DNA from: Pseudomonadota bacterium
GTDB lineage: Bacteria > Pseudomonadota > Gammaproteobacteria > Steroidobacterales > Steroidobacteraceae
Reading direction: 5' to 3'
DNA length: 48,022 bases
Assembly: GCA_023457495.1 (NCBI GenBank)
Contig: JAEWLQ010000061.1
Span: forward strand, 1 to 48,022
Positions 33,884 to 43,797 of this stretch are shown here, piece after piece (the stretch's first letter is position 1; every line of letters starts with the position of its first letter). The position numbers and the translations under genes are program-made. Below the pieces are notes generated by a model that was given only the letters and a program-made list of their open reading frames with translations, did not search any database and was not told the origin of the DNA.

Positions 33884-34465
33884 ATGGCCAAACGGAGTTC
33901 ACGCGCGCCGCGCGACGATGCGCCGGCGCCGACGGCGAAAGACCCCAACCCGGCGGCCGCCGGCCTCGCCAGCGTCAGCGAGGACGATACGGTCGTCGAG
34001 CGCACGGTCACGATCAACCGGCCGCGGCACGAGCTGTACGAGTTCTGGCGCGACTTCCGCAACCTGCCCTTCTTCATGGAGAACATCGAAAGCGTCACCG
34101 TCATCGACGATCGCCGCTCGCACTGGGTGGTGCGCGCGCCGGGCGACTCCACGGTGGAGTGGGATTCGGTGATCACCGAGGACATCCCCGGCGAGCTCAT
34201 CGAGTGGCGCTCGAACGACGACGCCAGCGTGCCGAACTCCGGCCGCATCGAGTTCCGCGACTCGAGCAACGGGCGCGGCACGTTGGTCTCGGCGACGATT
34301 GCCTATGACCCGCCGCTCGGCGGTGTCGGCAAGGCGATCGCGAAGTTGTTCCAGGCGGAGCCGAAGATCCAGGCGCGCAACGAACTGCGGCGCTTCAAAC
34401 AACTCATGGAGACCGGCGAGGTCGCGACTTCGCGGCCGCCGTTCGCCGCGCCCCGCGGCGAGTAG
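33884..34465 (+). CDS. SRPBCC (START/Bet v1-like) family protein
   Basis: 193 aa. A disordered Ala/Pro/Arg-rich N-terminus (1-35) precedes a SRPBCC domain: ERTVTINRPRHELYEFWRDFRN, then LPFFMENIESVTV, a WVVRAPGDSTVEWDS strand pair, and the C-terminal helix IQARNELRRFKQLMETGE. This is the group often encoded with BON/hemerythrin and ADH stress genes; it binds a hydrophobic ligand in a helix-grip pocket. GAGGAGG ribosome site stands 5 bases from the ATG. Middle gene of the SDR-SRPBCC-ADH operon. Confidence 0.88.
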   Translation: MAKRSSRAPRDDAPAPTAKDPNPAAAGLASVSEDDTVVERTVTINRPRHELYEFWRDFRNLPFFMENIESVTVIDDRRSHWVVRAPGDSTVEWDSVITEDIPGELIEWRSNDDASVPNSGRIEFRDSSNGRGTLVSATIAYDPPLGGVGKAIAKLFQAEPKIQARNELRRFKQLMETGEVATSRPPFAAPRGE

Positions 34466-34492
34466 TCAGCCGGTCCATCTACAGGAGGAAGA

Positions 34493-35680
34493 ATGCGAGC
34501 ACTCACCTGGCAGGGAAAACACGACGTGCGGGTCGAAACCGTCCCGGATCCCGAGATCGTCAATCCGCGCGATGCGATCATCCGCATCACGTCGACCGCG
34601 ATCTGCGGCTCCGACCTGCACCTGTACGACCACACGATTCCCGGCATGAAGAGCGGCGACATCCTCGGCCATGAATTCATGGGCGAGGTCGTCGACGTCG
34701 GCGCGGGCAACCGCAAGCTGAAAGTCGGCCAACGCGTCGTCGTGCCATTCGTGATCGCGTGCGGCAACTGCTTCTTCTGCCAGAAGCAGCAGTTCGCGGC
34801 CTGCGACAATTCCAATCCCGCGGACAAATCGATGCCATCGGAGCTGGCTTATGGCTATCCGATGGCGGCGGCCTTCGGCTACTCGCACCTGACGGGCGGA
34901 TACGCCGGCGGGCAGGCCGAGTTCGCGCGTGTGCCCTTCGCGGACATCGGGCCGATCGTCATCCCCGACGGCATCGACGACGACAAGGTCCTGTTTCTCT
35001 CGGACATCCTGCCCACCGGATGGATGGCCGCGGTCAACTGCGACATCGAGCCCGGCGACGTCATCGCCGTCTGGGGCTGCGGACCGGTGGGCCTGTTCGC
35101 GATCCAGAGCGCGTTCCTGCTGGGCGCGCATCGCGTGATCGCGATCGATCATCACCCGCTGCGCCTGGAGTTGGCGCGCACGCTCGGCGCCGAGGTGATC
35201 AACTTCGAGGAGACGCGCGTGCGCGACGCGTTGACCGAGATGACGGGGGGCATCGGACCGGACGCCTGCATCGACGCGGTCGGCATGGAAAGCCACGGCA
35301 TGGCGGTCGACAACCTCCTCGATCACGTGAAGATGAAGACCTTCATGGCCACCGACCGCGTACACGCGCTGCGCCAGGTCATCCTCGCCACCCGCAAGGG
35401 TGGACGCGTGTCGATTCCGGGCGTGTACGGCGGCATTGCCGACAAGTTTCCGATCGGCGCGGTGATGGAGAAGGGTCTGACCATCAAGACCGGCCAGACC
35501 CACGTGCAGCGGTTCACCTCGGAACTCCTCGAGCTCGTCCTGCGGGACAAGATCGACACCACGTTCCTGATCAGCCACCGCCTCGATCTCGAGGATGCCC
35601 CGGCCGGCTACAAGAACTTCAAGGAGAAGCAGGACGAGTACACGAAGGTCGTCCTGAAGCCGCGTCTCACGCGGCACTGA
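34493..35680 (+). CDS. zinc-dependent alcohol dehydrogenase, FdhA-like
   Basis: 395 aa. Catalytic zinc ligands C38 and H60/E61 (CGSDLHLYDH, GHEFMGEV), structural zinc Cys C90, C93, C96, C104. Rossmann motif GCGPVGLFAIQSA. The length and the extra loop DHVKMKTFMATDRVHALRQ resemble glutathione-independent formaldehyde dehydrogenases and related stress-island ADHs. The real substrate is unknown. AGGAGGAAG precedes the ATG. Last gene of the three-gene operon. Confidence 0.9.
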   Translation: MRALTWQGKHDVRVETVPDPEIVNPRDAIIRITSTAICGSDLHLYDHTIPGMKSGDILGHEFMGEVVDVGAGNRKLKVGQRVVVPFVIACGNCFFCQKQQFAACDNSNPADKSMPSELAYGYPMAAAFGYSHLTGGYAGGQAEFARVPFADIGPIVIPDGIDDDKVLFLSDILPTGWMAAVNCDIEPGDVIAVWGCGPVGLFAIQSAFLLGAHRVIAIDHHPLRLELARTLGAEVINFEETRVRDALTEMTGGIGPDACIDAVGMESHGMAVDNLLDHVKMKTFMATDRVHALRQVILATRKGGRVSIPGVYGGIADKFPIGAVMEKGLTIKTGQTHVQRFTSELLELVLRDKIDTTFLISHRLDLEDAPAGYKNFKEKQDEYTKVVLKPRLTRH

Positions 35681-35701
35681 GGCCGTTCAGACCGAGGCCG
35701 T

Positions 35702-35938
35702 TCAGCGATGCCGGTGGCTGCGGACCTCGGCGGTCACGCAGCTGATCGGGTCGCTGGCCGGAAAAGTACACGCGAGCGCGGCGTCCAGTTGTTCCTGCAC
35801 GTCGCGCTGGCGGGCTTCGCCGCTGCGGCGCGCCTCGCCGGGGGCTTCCGTGCCTTCCGCGCCGATCTGCCGATCCGTCGGTTCGGGATTCCGTTCGTTC
35901 ATGCGCGTACGTTGCGTCACCTTCCCCCCGCGGACCAT
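35702..35938 (-). CDS. small TFPASDP-motif protein
   Basis: 78 aa. Charged N-terminal part (TDRQIGAEGTEAPGE), then DVQEQLDAALACTFPASDPISCVT. The short (L/T)FPASDP motif is shared by many small proteins found near stress genes; their function is unknown. GGAGG lies 7 bases before the chosen ATG. A second ATG at 35902 (MNERNPEP) has only a distant ribosome site. Divergent from the hemerythrin gene and tail-to-tail with the ADH gene. Confidence 0.6.
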   Translation of the reverse strand: MVRGGKVTQRTRMNERNPEPTDRQIGAEGTEAPGEARRSGEARQRDVQEQLDAALACTFPASDPISCVTAEVRSHRHR

Positions 35939-35969
35939 CGGTGGCCCTCCGCGGCGTAGTTGTGAATCG

Positions 35970-35988
35970 CTCTCAACAGCTGTGAGAG
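35970..35988. promoter_or_regulatory. dyad in divergent promoter region
   Basis: CTCTC-A-ACAGCTGT-GAGAG is a palindrome with one extra A, centred on the perfect palindrome ACAGCTGT, between the TFPASDP gene and the hemerythrin gene. Candidate shared operator; the regulator is unknown. Confidence 0.4.
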
Positions 35989-36074
35989 ATGCCTGACGCG
36001 AAATTGAACAGGCGGATTCTTTCGAGCCCGCGCGCAAAGCCCCACGATGCGCTCCACACACACCGGAGGGTCAC

Positions 36075-36626
36075 ATGGCACGATCAAAACCGACGACACG
36101 AGCACAGCGCGAGAGCCAGCGCGGCACCGACGCGATCGCCCTGCTGAAGGCGGATCATCGTCAGGTCGAAGAATGGTTCGAGCAATTCGAGAAGGCACGC
36201 AACGATGACCGCAAGCTCGAGCTGGCGGGGAAGATCTGCAAAGCCCTCAGGATTCACACGACCATCGAGGAGGAGATCTTCTATCCGGCGTTCCTCGAAG
36301 CGACGGACGACAAGGAGATCCACCACGAGGCGGAGGTCGAACACGAGGGGGCGAAGAAACTCATCGCCGAGATCGAGTCATCGGGCCCCGACGATGACTA
36401 CTACGACGCGAAGGTGAAAGTCCTCTCCGAGATGATCAAGCACCACGTCAAGGAAGAGGAAAAGCCCGGCGGCATGTTCTCCGAAGCGCGCGACTCCGAG
36501 ATGGACCTCGCCGAACTCGGCGAGCAACTCTCCGCCCGCAAGGAAGAACTCGAGTCACAGGGCGAAATGCCCTCCGCAGGCGCACGCCGCGAACGCGGCG
36601 AATCCATGGGCACCCGCCGCCGGTAG
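36075..36626 (+). CDS. hemerythrin HHE-domain protein
   Basis: 183 aa, four-helix di-iron protein. Ligand set: H28 (KADHRQVEE), H61 and E65 (IHTTIEEE), H90 (VEHEGAKKL), H123/H124 with E127 (KHHVKEEE). The C-terminal 45 residues are charged and likely disordered. Hemerythrin HHE proteins bind oxygen or NO or act in iron/oxidative stress. CGGAGG lies 6 bases before the ATG. A strong terminator follows. Confidence 0.92.
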   Translation: MARSKPTTRAQRESQRGTDAIALLKADHRQVEEWFEQFEKARNDDRKLELAGKICKALRIHTTIEEEIFYPAFLEATDDKEIHHEAEVEHEGAKKLIAEIESSGPDDDYYDAKVKVLSEMIKHHVKEEEKPGGMFSEARDSEMDLAELGEQLSARKEELESQGEMPSAGARRERGESMGTRRR

Positions 36627-36669
36627 GTCGGTGCCGGGTGAGAAAAGACTGAGTTAGCTCTCGGAAACA

Positions 36670-36698
36670 GGCCGGCGCGGGGTACCGCGCCGGCCTTT
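36670..36698 (+). terminator. terminator after hemerythrin gene
   Basis: GGCCGGCGCGG and CCGCGCCGGCC form an 11-base stem with a 4-base loop (36670-36695), followed by TTT. It lies between convergent hemerythrin and BON genes and may serve both directions. Confidence 0.7.
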
Positions 36699-36707
36699 GC
36701 GCTTCCG

Positions 36708-37787
36708 CTAGTTGCGTTTCTGCCTGGAGGTTTCGCCGTCGTCGCTGCCGAGCGTCGATCTCGACGAGCCGCCCATCGCGGTTTTCCCCGACTGCTCCAT
36801 GCCCTGCTGCCCGCCGCGCTGGATGCGCAGGTTGTTCTGCACATCGTTCACGCCCAGCTGCTCAGCGACGTCCTCGATCGCGTTCTTCGTATTGCGATGA
36901 TCCACCGAGCCCTCGAGCGTGACCCTGCCGCTCGTGACCGTCACGGTGACCTCGCTCGCGTCGATGTCCGGATCCTCGCGCAGCCGCTCGCAGATCATCT
37001 CCTTGACGCGATCGTCACTGCGTTGATAGCCCTTCGGCCCCTTGCCCCGGTGCGGGCCCTCGCCCAGTCCGTAACGCGAGCCGCCGTATTGGCCACTGCC
37101 GTACTGACCACCGCCGTATTGGCCTGAGCCACCGTACTGACCCGAACCGTACTGACCGCCGCCCGATTGCTCGCCGCCAAACCGCTGACCCCCTTGTTGT
37201 TGCCCGGACTCCCGGCCCCAGCGCTCGCTGCCGTACTGCTGGCCTTCGCCATACGGCTCATACCAGTTGCCGCTGCCGTAGCCTGAGCCCGATCCCCGCA
37301 GTCCCGAGCCGCCATAGCCGTAGCGTCCCTGGCCGGAACGCCCGCCTTCGAAGTCACGCCGGCCCCCGCGGCCATAGCCGTAGTCACTTCCGCCGCCGTA
37401 GTTCGGCTGGCCCATGCTGTAGTTAGCTTCGCCGTAACCACCCTTGCCGTAGCCGCCCTGGCCATACCCGGTCTGACCGTAACGTCCCTGGCCCGTGTTC
37501 CCGGAGCGACCGGGATTGTCGTAGTCGCCCTGACCGAAGTCGCCGTAACCGCCATACCCGGCCGTTCTTCCCGTCGAGCCGCTTTCTTCACTCGTGTCGC
37601 GTCGACGGCCGTATTGCACGCGCCCCTCGTCGTATTCATCCGATTCAGCGTACTGGCCATATTCGCGTTCGCGGTCGCGGTCACGATTGCTGCCCGATTG
37701 TCGCTCCTCGTTCTCCCAGGACCGTTCATTGGATGAGCGCCGCGGCCACCCCTGCTGATTCCGATACTCCTGTTGCCTGTTCGCCAT
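36708..37787 (-). CDS. Gly/Tyr-rich low-complexity protein with C-terminal BON domain
   Basis: 359 aa, no signal peptide or TM. Residues 1-60 are charged and Arg/Glu/Gln-rich (RDRDREREYGQY). Residues 74-240 are a Gly/Tyr/Ser/Gln low-complexity region with repeated GYG, GQG and five GQYG units in 211-235. One BON domain spans about 257-324 (VKEMICERLREDPDIDASEV, GRVTLEGSVDHRNTKNAIEDV). The tail is polar. BON domains bind phospholipid or ligands in OsmY-type proteins; here the long prion-like arm is unusual. AGGAG lies 7 bases before the ATG. It sits with hemerythrin, ADH and SRPBCC stress genes. Confidence 0.9.
   Translation of the reverse strand: MANRQQEYRNQQGWPRRSSNERSWENEERQSGSNRDRDREREYGQYAESDEYDEGRVQYGRRRDTSEESGSTGRTAGYGGYGDFGQGDYDNPGRSGNTGQGRYGQTGYGQGGYGKGGYGEANYSMGQPNYGGGSDYGYGRGGRRDFEGGRSGQGRYGYGGSGLRGSGSGYGSGNWYEPYGEGQQYGSERWGRESGQQQGGQRFGGEQSGGGQYGSGQYGGSGQYGGGQYGSGQYGGSRYGLGEGPHRGKGPKGYQRSDDRVKEMICERLREDPDIDASEVTVTVTSGRVTLEGSVDHRNTKNAIEDVAEQLGVNDVQNNLRIQRGGQQGMEQSGKTAMGGSSRSTLGSDDGETSRQKRN
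37083..37157 (-). repeat. tandem GQYG-encoding repeats
   Basis: Five GQYG tetrapeptide units (residues 211-235) are encoded by near-identical 15-18 base blocks containing the core GTACTG or GTATTG on the plus strand. Expandable repeat inside the low-complexity BON protein gene. Confidence 0.7.
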
Positions 37788-38343
37788 GTATTTCTCCTGT
37801 CGTTGAGTGCCTGCACTTCAGTCCATGGAAGAGAGCAAGCCGCGTGCCACGCCGATGCAGCGCGAATCGCGCCTGCGCGCCGCCGCACGCGCGCCCGGCG
37901 CGGGTCGAGCCCGCAAGCCTTACATTTTCACGGGCAGTAATTGCGAGCTGGCAGACGGCGCGTCGGATTCGCGGCTGCGCGCCGCGCGCAACGACTGTTG
38001 CGACGAGCGCTTCGGAGTCGTCCTACGCCGTGTCACCCGAGCGCGTTGCGGCTGGCCCCATGCGCGAAAGCCCCACGCGAGTGGTTAGACGACGGACGAC
38101 GACGCCAGCATCGGCGTCGACTCCGGAGTGAACATGGATTGCGCGGCGGAGCGTCAACGAAGTGAGACAGACCCCAAACTACGTACGCGCAACTTCGCCC
38201 TCGTCACGCATGCCATGGGCCCATCGATTCAGCCCTCGCAAATATCCGCATCGCAGCACATGGGACTTTAGTCTCAGTCCAACTTCGCTGATGGTCGAAT
38301 CCCGGACAGGCGTACGACCCTTAATGGCCCTTACAATGTCTGG
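37788..38343. other. 556-base intergenic region, no gene recognised
   Basis: Upstream of two divergently transcribed genes. A frame at 37807-38088 stays open (93 codons) but lacks a ribosome site and homology-like sequence, so it is not called. Features seen: CAAACTAC at 38175-38182, a small dyad GGACT-AGTCC at 38263-38280 and a -10-like TACAAT at 38332. The right third is more AT-rich and probably carries the hybrid kinase promoter. Confidence 0.5.
38332..38337 (+). promoter_or_regulatory. -10-like TACAAT for hybrid kinase gene
   Basis: TACAAT ends 6 bases before the ATG at 38344, with no Shine-Dalgarno sequence in between; a leaderless transcript is plausible. No clear -35. Confidence 0.35.
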
Positions 38344-40458
<2,115 letters not shown>

Positions 40459-40474
40459 CCGGCCGCCGGGGCGG

Positions 40475-40502
40475 CGGATCTCCCATGGATCCGAGGCGTT
40501 TT
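40475..40502 (+). terminator. possible terminator after hybrid kinase
   Basis: CGGATC (40475-40480) pairs with GATCCG (40488-40493), then AGGCG and TTTT. The 62-base gap is short and the stem is only 6 bases, so read-through into the next gene is possible. Confidence 0.35.
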
Positions 40503-40520
40503 CAGGGTAAAGTGCCGGGC

Positions 40521-41516
40521 ATGAAGCGACGAACCCTGCTGAAGTCGGCCGCCAGCGTGTTGCCCGCGGCCGCCCTGATGTCCACTCCTTCTCCATCCGC
40601 GCCAGCGAAGGCCGCATCGGCGGATGAACGCCAACGGCTCTATGGCCTGCTCGGCCGATTGCCCCCTCGCGACCGGAAGGTAGGCGCGCAAGTCGTCTCC
40701 AGCGAGGACCGCGGCACCTACACGCTGGAGAAGCTGATCCTCGACCTCAACGGCGAGGAACCCGCGCCGGCGTATTTCGCGAAGCCCAAGGGCGCCTCCG
40801 GAAGATTGCCGACCGTGTTGTTCAACCATTCACATGGCGGCGGGTACCAGGTCGGCAAGACCGAATTCGTCGATGGCCGCGATTACCTGGGCAAACCACC
40901 CTACGCGCAGTTCCTGACCTCCCTGGGCTACAACGCGTTGTGCTTCGACGCGTGGATATTCGGCGAACGCGCGAAACGCACCGAGCTCGATTTCTTCAAG
41001 GAGATGCTCTGGAAAGGCCGGGTGTTGTGGGGAATGATGGTCTACGACTCGCTCAAGGCCGTCGACTATCTCGTCTCGCGTTCCGACGTGGACCCGGGAC
41101 GGATCGGCACCGTCGGCATGTCGATGGGCAGCTCGAGCGCGCAGTGGTTAGGCGCGCTCGATCCGCGCGTGAAGGTCGTGGTGGACATCTGCTGTCTCAC
41201 GGACTGGCATACGCTGGTCGAGGTCGGCGGCCTCAAGGGACACGGCATCTACTACTACGTGCCGGACTTGCTGAATCACTTCACGGCCTCGCAGATGAAC
41301 GCCTTGATCGCCCCGCGCGCGCACCTGTCCCTCGACGGCAATCTGGATGCCCTCACGCCACTGGCGGGCCTCGAGAAGATAGACCGGGATCTCCAGGCGG
41401 CCTATTCCGCGGCCGGCAAGCCGGATCACTGGAAGCTGCTGCGTTACGACGTCGGGCACGTCGAAACGCCGCCGATGCGCGAGGAAATCCGCAAGTGGTT
41501 CGTCGCCCACTTGTGA
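40521..41516 (+). CDS. Tat-exported alpha/beta hydrolase (dienelactone/acetyl-xylan esterase-like)
   Basis: 331 aa. Start at the ATG that yields MKRRTLLKSAASVLPAAALM, a twin-arginine-like signal. The fold is an alpha/beta hydrolase: HSHGGG oxyanion region, nucleophile Ser in GMSMGSS, a C-terminal Asp (SLDGNLDALTP) and His (DVGHVETPP). Similar proteins hydrolyse esters of glycans or small lactones. The frame extends 12 codons upstream without a better ribosome site. Convergent with the BamE-like gene. Confidence 0.82.
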   Translation: MKRRTLLKSAASVLPAAALMSTPSPSAPAKAASADERQRLYGLLGRLPPRDRKVGAQVVSSEDRGTYTLEKLILDLNGEEPAPAYFAKPKGASGRLPTVLFNHSHGGGYQVGKTEFVDGRDYLGKPPYAQFLTSLGYNALCFDAWIFGERAKRTELDFFKEMLWKGRVLWGMMVYDSLKAVDYLVSRSDVDPGRIGTVGMSMGSSSAQWLGALDPRVKVVVDICCLTDWHTLVEVGGLKGHGIYYYVPDLLNHFTASQMNALIAPRAHLSLDGNLDALTPLAGLEKIDRDLQAAYSAAGKPDHWKLLRYDVGHVETPPMREEIRKWFVAHL

Positions 41517-41523
41517 GTCCGCA

Positions 41524-41967
41524 TCAGCGCAGCGCGGGTTCACGCACCTCGACGACCACGCGATCGCGCATCGTCACGCTGCCGCCCAGGTATCCCGACG
41601 AACCGATTTCGAGCGCGTAATACAGCACGCGGGCGCCGTTCTCCTCGCGCATCGAGGTCGGCGGCCCGAGCGTGCCCATCACTTCGAGTTCGCTCATGCC
41701 CGGTCGAAGCCGTTTCCATTTCGCGGCGTCGAGCCATTGCGATGGGTCCGCGACGGACTCCGCGGCTGCGGCTGGTCTTTCCGCGGGCGCGACAGTTCCC
41801 GGACGCGTGCGCATCTCGTCGACCTGGCGCGAGAGCATCATCACCTGCCGCTGCAGGTTGCGGACTTCCTGCTCCAGGAAGGAGATCCGTCCGCTGTCCT
41901 GCGCCGACGCCGCGAACGGCAATGCCAGCAACGGCAGGAACACGAGCGCCGAGCGTACGCGCGACAT
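41524..41967 (-). CDS. secreted BamE/SmpA-like protein with coiled coil
   Basis: 147 aa. Signal peptide ends ASA-QD. A heptad-like helix (ISFLEQEVRNLQRQVMMLSRQVDEMR) precedes a Pro/Ala-rich linker and a BamE-like domain (WKRLRPGMSELEVMGTLGPPTSM, VLYYALEIGSSGYLGGSVTM). No lipobox, so it is periplasmic rather than a true BamE lipoprotein. AAGGAGG lies 5 bases before the ATG used. A second ATG at 41982 overlaps the trehalase stop but lacks a ribosome site. Probably co-transcribed with trehalase. Confidence 0.72.
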   Translation of the reverse strand: MSRVRSALVFLPLLALPFAASAQDSGRISFLEQEVRNLQRQVMMLSRQVDEMRTRPGTVAPAERPAAAAESVADPSQWLDAAKWKRLRPGMSELEVMGTLGPPTSMREENGARVLYYALEIGSSGYLGGSVTMRDRVVVEVREPALR

Positions 41968-41978
41968 GTGAACCTCCT

Positions 41979-43622
41979 TCATCGCGCACCCGCGCCGCAG
42001 TCGGTTCCGGTGAATTCGTATCGTCCGGCGCCCAGCTTCGGGTACATCGAAAGTAGTTTGACTAGCACGGCGTTCGTCCAGCCGAATCCATCCTGCACCG
42101 GGTACTCGCCGCCCGCCCCGGCGCCGGCCTCGACGACGTTGTATTTCTCGACGAGCTTGCCGGTGTTGCAGAAGAGGCGCACGTTCTCGGCCACCCAGCG
42201 CTCGGCGATGGTTTCCGCGAGCTCGCCCTCGCCGTTCCGTCGCAGGCCTTCGATCGCGATCCATTGCAGCGGAGCCCAGCCGTTCGGGGAGTCCCATTGC
42301 TGCCCGGTTTTCTCGGTGGTCGTGCCGAGCCCGTGCGGCATCAGCAACGAGGCGCGGATCACCTTGGCGACACCGGCGGATTGGCGCCGGTCGGCGATCC
42401 CGAAATACAGCGGGAACGCGGTCGCCGCGGTGAGCTGCTTCAGCTTCGCGCCCTTGCGCCAGTCGTAGTCGACGAAAGCTCCCTGGCTCTCATCCCACAT
42501 CAGCCGCACCACCGCGCGCCGCCGGGCGTGCGCCTTCGACGACATGTCCTTCTCGCAATCCGGGCGAGCGGCGGCCTTGCAGCCGCGCGCGATGACGATC
42601 TCGAGCCGGTACAGCAGGCTGTTGAGATCCACGGGAATGATTTCCGTGGTGCGTATGGATGCCAGCGTTTTTCCATCCGCCAGCCACCGCGAGCCGAAGT
42701 CCCAGCCGCTTTCGGCCGCCGCGCGCAGGTCACGATACACCTGGGTGGCGGGACGGCCGCTCTGCCGCGCGGTCTCGAGATCTTCGAGGTAGGACTCGTC
42801 ACGCGGAATCGCCAGATTGTCCCAGTAGCGATTCAGCAAAGTCCCGTCCGCGAGGCGCACGACGCGCCGGTGCGCGGCGCCGCGCGCCAGACCCTCGCTG
42901 CCTTCCATCCAGAACGCATATTCGCGTTCGAGCTGCGGCAGCCGTGTGAGCAGCGCGCGGTTGCCCGCGCGATCCGCCTGCAGCTCGACCATCGCCGCGA
43001 AAAATGGCGGCTGCGAGCGGCTCAGGTAGTAAGTCCGGTTGCCGTTCGGAATGTGCCCGTACCGGTCGATCAGGTCGGCGAAGTTCTCGACCATGTCCGA
43101 GACGAGATCGTCCCGGCCGCTGACCTGCAGGCCCAGCATCGTGAAATAGGAATCCCAGTAGTACATCTCGCGGTAGCGGCCGCCGGGCACCACGAAACGC
43201 GTCGCGAGCGGCAGCAGGGAATCCGCGCCCTGGGTTTGCGCGGGCATCCTCGTGAGCTCGAACCACAGCCTATCTACATGCGCGCGCACTTCCTCGCGCG
43301 GCGCCGTCCGGAAGTCGCTCGCCGCGGCCGCGGGCAACGTGAAGTGCGCCGCGACGAAATCCTCGAGCGAGAAATCCGGCCGGTTCCCGCTGGCCTCGTA
43401 TTGACGAAGTATTTCCGCGGGCTCGGAGTTCGGAATGGCGTCGGCGAACGTCTTGCTGTCGGGGAACAGCCGCTCCGTCTGCACGCGGTGGAACAGCGCG
43501 CCGAACACCTGCGAAGGCGGCCGCGGCGCGACGTCGCGCGCGGCCGCGGCATTGACGAGCAAGGTGAACGAAGCAATCGCGAGGAAAAGCGGCGCGCGAA
43601 TTCGTCGGATGATCGGCAGCAT
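41979..43622 (-). CDS. treA: periplasmic alpha,alpha-trehalase (GH37)
   Basis: 547 aa. Signal peptide ends AAAA-RD. GH37 signatures PGGRYREMYYWDSY (146-159) and QQWDSPNGWAP (about 441-451), plus RPDFSLEDFV-type N-terminal and FGWTNAVLVKLL C-terminal family sequence. It splits trehalose into two glucose molecules in the periplasm, feeding on external trehalose while OtsBA makes it inside. CAGGAG lies 6 bases before the ATG chosen; the frame extends 24 codons upstream. Divergent from the TonB receptor. Confidence 0.93.
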   Translation of the reverse strand: MLPIIRRIRAPLFLAIASFTLLVNAAAARDVAPRPPSQVFGALFHRVQTERLFPDSKTFADAIPNSEPAEILRQYEASGNRPDFSLEDFVAAHFTLPAAAASDFRTAPREEVRAHVDRLWFELTRMPAQTQGADSLLPLATRFVVPGGRYREMYYWDSYFTMLGLQVSGRDDLVSDMVENFADLIDRYGHIPNGNRTYYLSRSQPPFFAAMVELQADRAGNRALLTRLPQLEREYAFWMEGSEGLARGAAHRRVVRLADGTLLNRYWDNLAIPRDESYLEDLETARQSGRPATQVYRDLRAAAESGWDFGSRWLADGKTLASIRTTEIIPVDLNSLLYRLEIVIARGCKAAARPDCEKDMSSKAHARRRAVVRLMWDESQGAFVDYDWRKGAKLKQLTAATAFPLYFGIADRRQSAGVAKVIRASLLMPHGLGTTTEKTGQQWDSPNGWAPLQWIAIEGLRRNGEGELAETIAERWVAENVRLFCNTGKLVEKYNVVEAGAGAGGEYPVQDGFGWTNAVLVKLLSMYPKLGAGRYEFTGTDCGAGAR

Positions 43623-43634
43623 TCCGGCTCCTGC

Positions 43635-43663
43635 GTATAACTGGCGCAACGCAACCGTACCAA
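43635..43663 (-). promoter_or_regulatory. possible sigma-70-like promoter for treA
   Basis: On the minus strand TTGGTA (43663-43658) and TTATAC (43640-43635) stand 17 bases apart, 13 bases before the trehalase ATG. Matches at 4 of 6 bases in -35; weaker in -10. Confidence 0.35.
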
Positions 43664-43797
43664 CTTTTCGCCTGAAATCCTCGTGAGTAGCCAACCGCTG
43701 ACCGAAGGTCGCGGATCAGTGACGCTGCTAAAGATTTTCTGTTGCGCGAAACTCACGCCCTTCCCGTCATGCCACTGCGAACTCCACGGAGGGATCC

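Noticed and set aside
37083..37157. possible CRISPR or minisatellite
   Set aside because: Repeats are 15-18 bases, imperfect, in frame and encode GQYG; they are part of a coding low-complexity region.
37807..38088. 93-codon frame in the 37.8-38.3 kb gap
   Set aside because: No ribosome site and no recognisable sequence; length is unremarkable in GC-rich DNA.
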